DNA from: Rubrivivax sp.
GTDB taxonomy: Bacteria; Pseudomonadota; Gammaproteobacteria; Burkholderiales; Burkholderiaceae_C
NCBI GenBank assembly: GCA_027483705.1
Contig: JAIXTY010000304.1
Span: 1-41,330 of the forward strand
Reading direction: 5' to 3'
Length of the DNA: 41,330 nucleotides
Below, one piece after another: positions 37,567 through 41,330 of the stretch (the first letter of the stretch is position 1; every line of letters begins with the position of its first letter). The position numbers and the translations under genes were made by a program. Under the pieces are notes generated by a model. The model did no database searches, had not been told where the DNA came from, and worked only from the letters and a program-made list of their open reading frames with translations.

Positions 37567-38427
37567 TCAGGCCTGCGCCACCACCGGGTTGCGCAGCGTG
37601 CCGATGCCTTCGATCTCGACCTCGACCACGTCGCCGGCCTTCATGAAGCGCTGCGGCTTGCGGCTCCAGCCCACGCCCGCGGGCGTGCCGGTGGCGATGA
37701 CGTCGCCCGGCACCAGCGTGAAGATCGTCGAGGCGTAGGCGATGAGCTTCGGGATGCCGAAGATCATGTGGCCGGTGTGGCTGTCCTGCACCGTCTCGCC
37801 GTTGAGCCGGGTGGCCAGGCGCAGCGCGCGGCCGGGTGCGATCTCGTCGGATGTCACCATCCACGGGCCGAAGGGGCCGGTGCCTTCGAAGTTCTTGCCC
37901 GACGCGATCTGCTTGGCGTGGAACTGCCACTCGCGCACGCTGACGTCGTTGTAGATCGAATAGCCCGCGACGTGTTCGTAAGCACGCTCGATGGGAATGT
38001 CGCGGCCGGTCTTGCCGATGATCACGGCGAGCTCGCCTTCCCAGTCGAGCGTGTTCGACACGCGCGGCAGCACCACCGGCTGCCCGTGGCCCACCTGCGA
38101 GCGCCACACGCGCAGAAAGATCGGCGGCTCCTCGGACAGCTCGCGCTGCATGCCGGCGGCGATGACCTCCTGGTGGTGGTCCATGTAGTTGCGCACCGCG
38201 CAGACGATCTTCTCGGCGCGCGGGATCACCGGCAGGTGGTGCAGGCCGGCCAGCGGCAGATCGGCTGCCAGGCCCGCAACCAGCGCGTCGCGGCGGGCGA
38301 AGTCGGGGCTGCCGATGAAGTCGGCCAGCGTCGCGTGGCCGGTGCGATCGGCCAGCGCGGCCACGCCGTCGCCGACGACGACGCCCCAGCCTTCACGGCC
38401 GGCATGCAGGTAGGACAGCAGCTTCAC
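37567..38427 (-). CDS. Fumarylacetoacetate hydrolase-family protein (second), HpaG-like
   Basis: 286 residues from GTG 38427, with GGAGA closely upstream. FAH fold: IPRAEKIVCAVRNYMDHHQE, metal ligands in LDWEGELAVIIGKTG and YNDVSVREWQ, then GTGPFGPWMV and GDVIATGTPAGVGW, the signature of 2-oxo-heptenedioate isomerase/acylpyruvase members. It differs clearly from the FAH-family gene at 26570, which would fit a division of labour (decarboxylase and isomerase) if both act in one pathway. It is the first gene of the five-gene operon and is divergent from the GntR gene. Confidence 0.85.
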   Translation of the reverse strand: MKLLSYLHAGREGWGVVVGDGVAALADRTGHATLADFIGSPDFARRDALVAGLAADLPLAGLHHLPVIPRAEKIVCAVRNYMDHHQEVIAAGMQRELSEEPPIFLRVWRSQVGHGQPVVLPRVSNTLDWEGELAVIIGKTGRDIPIERAYEHVAGYSIYNDVSVREWQFHAKQIASGKNFEGTGPFGPWMVTSDEIAPGRALRLATRLNGETVQDSHTGHMIFGIPKLIAYASTIFTLVPGDVIATGTPAGVGWSRKPQRFMKAGDVVEVEIEGIGTLRNPVVAQA

Positions 38428-38460
38428 GGGGTCTCCAAGGGTTCCAGTTGCGCAGAAGTC

Positions 38461-38495
38461 TGCATTTCATGCACAAAACGAAGAATGCGCACAAA
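38461..38495. promoter_or_regulatory. Repeat-rich control region between FAH and GntR genes
   Basis: TGCA-TTTCA-TGCA (38461-38473) and two direct copies of GCACAAA (38471-38477, 38489-38495), 18 bases apart. The stretch is A+T-rich compared with its surroundings. It looks like an operator for the divergently encoded GntR protein. Confidence 0.4.
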
Positions 38496-38504
38496 CCCTT
38501 GAAA

Positions 38505-38522
38505 GCAGCCGTTGGCGGCTGC
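38505..38522. promoter_or_regulatory. Inverted repeat GCAGCC-N6-GGCTGC upstream of the GntR gene
   Basis: Perfect 6+6 inverted repeat ending 15 bases before the proposed GTG start. A CACAAT hexamer follows at 38526-38531 and could be a -10, which would give a very short leader. Confidence 0.3.
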
Positions 38523-38537
38523 GGGCACAATTCCGGC

Positions 38538-39236
38538 GTGGCCCCAGACAGCACCGACGACGCCGAGACCCCGCTCACCGAGCGCGCCTACCGCGCCTTG
38601 CGCCAGGCCATCGTGCGCGGCGAGTTCGAGCCCGGCGCGCGCCTGCGCGTGGAGGAGCTGAGCCGCCGCTTCGCGGTGAGCAGCAGCCCGCTGCGCGAGG
38701 CCCTGAACCGCCTGTCGGAGCAGGGCCTGGTGCGCTCGGTCGAGAACCGCGGCTTCCGCGTCGCGCCGCTCACGGCAGCGGGTGTCAGCGATCTCGCCCG
38801 CGTGCGCAGCCTCGTGGAGTGCGAGGCGCTGCGCGACGCCATCGCCCATGGCGACGACCGCTGGGAAGCCCAGGCCGTGGCCGCCGCGCACGCGCTGGCG
38901 CTGGTGGAGCGGCGCCTGGGCGACGAGCCGCGCACGCTGGACGACGAGTGGTCGGCCCGCCACCGCGAGTTCCACCTGAGCCTGTATGCCGGCTGCAGCT
39001 CGCCGCTGCTGCTGGACCTGGCCGACGTGCTGTTCGACAACGCCGAGCGCTACCGGCGCTGGGCCGCACGCTGGCGCCAGGCGCCGCGGCGCAAGCACGA
39101 CGAGCACCAGCGCCTGCTGAAGGCCGTGCTGGCGCGCGACGCCGACCGCGCCGTCGAGGCCCTGCGCCAGCACATCGCGCACACCGAGCAGCTGGTGGCC
39201 GCAGCGCTGGCCGGCGGCGCGGCCGGGTTGCAGTAG
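38538..39236 (+). CDS. GntR-family regulator with FCD ligand domain
   Basis: 232 residues from GTG 38538. Earlier in-frame starts (ATG 38469) would put the repeat-rich control region inside the protein and add ~23 residues unlike the family, so the GTG is preferred. The winged helix reads LTERAYRALRQAIVRGEFEP, LRVEELSRRFAVSSSPLREA and GLVRSVENRGFRV. The C-terminal all-helical FCD domain has the metal-ligand pattern WSARHREFHLSL and later RHIAHTE-like HIAHTEQL. It probably represses the FAH operon, and perhaps hpaHI, until an acid ligand binds. Confidence 0.85.
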   Translation: MAPDSTDDAETPLTERAYRALRQAIVRGEFEPGARLRVEELSRRFAVSSSPLREALNRLSEQGLVRSVENRGFRVAPLTAAGVSDLARVRSLVECEALRDAIAHGDDRWEAQAVAAAHALALVERRLGDEPRTLDDEWSARHREFHLSLYAGCSSPLLLDLADVLFDNAERYRRWAARWRQAPRRKHDEHQRLLKAVLARDADRAVEALRQHIAHTEQLVAAALAGGAAGLQ

Positions 39237-39270
39237 CTGCGGCGCGCAGGCGCGGGCGATTTATCAACGG

Positions 39271-39286
39271 CCGCTTGATTGAGCGG
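39271..39286. promoter_or_regulatory. Dyad CCGCT-TGATTG-AGCGG upstream of hpaH
   Basis: A perfect 5+5 inverted repeat in the 123-base gap between the GntR gene and hpaH. It is followed directly by ACCAAACGCTTGCTTG, an imperfect palindrome around CAA-ACGC-TTG. One or both may be the operator of hpaHI. Confidence 0.35.
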
Positions 39287-39359
39287 ACCAAACGCTTGCT
39301 TGTCCCCGGCCGCGCCGTTGGCGACACTGCGCCGCGCCCACATCCCGAAGAAGGCCCCG

Positions 39360-40160
39360 ATGGAGACGATCCCCCACGGCATGCTGGCGCGCGAGCTGGC
39401 TGAATCCGAGCGCAGCCGCGTGCAGCTCGAGCAGTTCTCGCGCCGCCATCCGGCGATGACCATCGCCGACAGCTACGCCATCCAGCGCGAGTGGGTGCGC
39501 CTGCAGCTGCAGGCCGGCCGCAAGCTCATCGGCCACAAGATCGGCCTGACCTCGCGCGCGATGCAGATCGCCTCGCAGATCACCGAGCCCGACTACGGCA
39601 CGCTGCTCGACAGCATGCTGCTGCGCGACGGCAGCGAGGTCGAGGCCGCGCGCTTCATCGTGCCGCGCCTGGAGGTGGAGTTCGCCTTCGTGCTGGCGCG
39701 GCCGCTGGCCGGGCCGGGCGTGACGCTCTTCGACGTGCTCAACGCCACCGACTACGTGGTGCCGGCGCTGGAGCTCATCGATGCGCGCATCGAGCAGTTC
39801 GACCGCCACACCAAGGCGCCGCGCAAGGTGCTGGACACCATCGCCGACAACGCGGCCAACGCCGGCATCGTGCTCGGCGGCCGGCCGATGCGGCCCGATG
39901 CGGTGGACTGGCGCTGGGCCGGCGCGCTGCTGTTCAAGAACGGCGTCATCGAGGAAAGCGGCCTGGGTGCCGCGGTGCTCAACCACCCCGGCAACGGCGT
40001 GGCCTGGCTGGCCAACAAGCTGGCGCCCCACGGCGAGAGCCTGGCGGCCGGCGAGATCGTGCTCGGCGGCAGCTTCACCCGCCCGGTGGCCTGTGCCGCG
40101 GGCGACACCTTCCATGCCGACTACGGGCCACTTGGCGCCATCTCGCTGAGGTTCGTCTGA
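39360..40160 (+). CDS. hpaH: 2-oxo-hept-4-ene-1,7-dioate hydratase HpaH
   Basis: 266 residues from ATG 39360, with AAGG 5 bases upstream. It matches HpaH over its whole length: [78 protein letters not shown] and GGSFTRPV. The enzyme adds water to 2-oxo-hept-4-ene-1,7-dioate in homoprotocatechuate degradation, with a divalent metal. The stop overlaps the hpaI start (TGATG), so hydratase and aldolase are coupled. Confidence 0.93.
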   Translation: METIPHGMLARELAESERSRVQLEQFSRRHPAMTIADSYAIQREWVRLQLQAGRKLIGHKIGLTSRAMQIASQITEPDYGTLLDSMLLRDGSEVEAARFIVPRLEVEFAFVLARPLAGPGVTLFDVLNATDYVVPALELIDARIEQFDRHTKAPRKVLDTIADNAANAGIVLGGRPMRPDAVDWRWAGALLFKNGVIEESGLGAAVLNHPGNGVAWLANKLAPHGESLAAGEIVLGGSFTRPVACAAGDTFHADYGPLGAISLRFV

Positions 40161-40963
40161 TGCCCACGCCCCCGAACCTGTTCAAGCAGCGCATCGCCGG
40201 CCCGGGCGCGCAGATCGGCCTGTGGCTCGGCTTGGCCGATCCGTATGCCGCGGAGCTGTGCGCCACCACCGGCTTCGACTGGCTGCTGATCGACGGCGAA
40301 CACGGCCCCAACGACCTGCGCTCGATGCTCGGCGCGCTGCAGGCGGTGGCGCCGTACCCGGCGCAGCCGGTGCTGCGCATCCCGCAGGGCGACACCACGC
40401 TCATCAAGCAGGTGCTGGAGATCGGCGCGACGACGCTGCTGGTGCCGATGGTCGAGACGGCCGCGCAGGCGCGCGAGCTGGTGCGTGCCACGCGCTACCC
40501 GCCGCACGGCGTGCGCGGCGTGGGCAGCGGGCTGGCGCGCTCGTCGCGCTGGAGCGGGCACACGAACTACCTGCACGAGGCCGACGACAGCATCTGCCTG
40601 CTGCTGCAGGTGGAGACGGCCTCGGCGCTGGCGCAGCTCGATCAGATCGCGGCCGTCGACGGCGTGCACGGCGTGTTCATCGGGCCGGCGGACCTGTCGG
40701 CGTCGATGGGCCACCTGGGCAACCCCGGGCACCCGGAGGTCCAGGCGGCCATCGACCAGGCCATCGCCCGCATCCTGGCGGCCGGCAAGGCGCCGGGCAT
40801 CCTGGCGGTGGACGAGACACTGGCGCGCCGCTACATCGGCCTGGGCGCGCGCTTTGTGGCGGTGGGCGTGGACGCGACCTTGCTGGCGCGCTCGGCGCGG
40901 GCGCTGGCGGCGCGCTTCAGGCCCGCCGATGGCGAGCGCCCGGCGGCCGCGCCCGGCTACTAG
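40160..40963 (+). CDS. hpaI: 4-hydroxy-2-oxoheptanedioate aldolase HpaI
   Basis: 267 residues. Class II aldolase that splits 4-hydroxy-2-oxoheptanedioate into pyruvate and succinic semialdehyde. Conserved pieces are [30 protein letters not shown] (catalytic His), [14 protein letters not shown] (metal Glu), [20 protein letters not shown] and [20 protein letters not shown]. The C-terminal AAAPGY ending is also like HpaI. It is coupled to hpaH and ends 4 bases from the converging malate synthase G gene. Confidence 0.94.
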   Translation: MPTPPNLFKQRIAGPGAQIGLWLGLADPYAAELCATTGFDWLLIDGEHGPNDLRSMLGALQAVAPYPAQPVLRIPQGDTTLIKQVLEIGATTLLVPMVETAAQARELVRATRYPPHGVRGVGSGLARSSRWSGHTNYLHEADDSICLLLQVETASALAQLDQIAAVDGVHGVFIGPADLSASMGHLGNPGHPEVQAAIDQAIARILAAGKAPGILAVDETLARRYIGLGARFVAVGVDATLLARSARALAARFRPADGERPAAAPGY

Positions 40964-40967
40964 ACCT

Positions 40968-41330
40968 TCAGGCCTTCGCCGCCTTCTTCTTCAGCCGCCA
41001 GGCGTGCAGCAGCGGCTCGGTGTAGCCGCTGGGCTGTTGCTCGCCCTGGAACACCAGGTCCACCGCGGCGCGGTAGGCGAAGCTGCTGTCCCAGTTTCCG
41101 GCCATCGGCTCGTACAGCGGATCGCCGGCGTTCTGGCCGTCCACCACCGCGGCCATGCGCTGGAAGGTGGCGTGCACCTGGTCGGCTGTCACCACGCCGT
41201 GGCGCAGCCAGTTGGCGATGTGCTGGCTGCTGATGCGCAGCGTGGCGCGATCTTCCATCAGGCCGACGCCGTTGATGTCGGGCACCTTGCTGCAGCCCAC
41301 GCCCTGGTCGACCCAGCGCACCACGTAGCC
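40968..41330 (-). CDS. glcB: Malate synthase G, C-terminal part
   Basis: The frame is open to the edge of the window, so only the last ~120 residues are present; the 5' part lies outside. Visible pieces are [40 protein letters not shown], and [17 protein letters not shown], all typical of the C-terminal region of GlcB, followed by [13 protein letters not shown]. The enzyme condenses glyoxylate with acetyl-CoA to malate. Confidence 0.93.
   Translation of the reverse strand, partial: GYVVRWVDQGVGCSKVPDINGVGLMEDRATLRISSQHIANWLRHGVVTADQVHATFQRMAAVVDGQNAGDPLYEPMAGNWDSSFAYRAAVDLVFQGEQQPSGYTEPLLHAWRLKKKAAKA

Overview
The window is very GC-rich (roughly 70% by eye), densely coded, and looks like the chromosome of a betaproteobacterium of the order Burkholderiales, in the neighbourhood of Rubrivivax, Leptothrix or Methylibium. 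The basis for this is codon use, two Bug/TctC-type periplasmic binding proteins, a PEP-CTERM protein, and the style of the aromatic catabolic operons. No rRNA, tRNA, CRISPR array, insertion sequence or phage gene was seen. No gap between genes exceeds about 250 bases.

Bases 1-9100 hold the C-terminal part of an acyl-CoA synthetase/GNAT protein, then chrA, then an envelope/signalling block. The block contains a minus-strand operon of three overlapping genes (secreted Ig-like protein, OmpA-family lipid- or peptidoglycan-binding protein, and a caspase-like protease with an EF-hand-type loop and a DUF4384-like tail). It also contains a NarL-type response regulator with an overlapping hybrid histidine kinase, a small secreted TonB-C-like protein and a second OmpA-family protein. 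The control regions of the caspase operon and of the regulator/secreted-protein pair share the element ATCCC-N3-GGATAC followed by GTCCTGT. This makes the block a plausible self-contained regulon and the best candidate here for an undescribed system.

Bases 9100-20700 hold a peptide/opine-type ABC importer. Three tandem paralogous family-5 solute-binding proteins are followed by an acetoacetyl-CoA synthetase on the minus strand. These diverge from two permeases and a fused double ATPase on the plus strand. A PEP-CTERM beta-propeller protein follows (20785-22014). Next comes a molybdate locus: a short ModE-type regulator divergent from modABC, with three GATATM boxes at an exact 16-bp period between them.

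Bases 25100-41330 are a meta-cleavage aromatic catabolic region made of three transcription units. A seven-gene minus-strand operon (metallo-beta-lactamase-fold hydrolase, FAD-linked 2-hydroxyacid dehydrogenase, Bug protein, HpaE-like dehydrogenase, HpaD-like extradiol dioxygenase, FAH-family protein, semialdehyde dehydrogenase) diverges from a LysR gene. A five-gene minus-strand operon (FAH-family protein, Bug protein, AA_synth protein, quinone-oxidoreductase-like MDR protein, VOC protein) diverges from a GntR/FCD gene. An hpaH-hpaI pair follows on the plus strand. Together HpaD, HpaE, HpaG-like, HpaH and HpaI could take a homoprotocatechuate-like catechol to pyruvate and succinic semialdehyde, with an aldehyde dehydrogenase to finish. 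No HpaF isomerase and no ring hydroxylase is present, so the true substrate is open. The window ends in the 3' part of malate synthase G (glcB).
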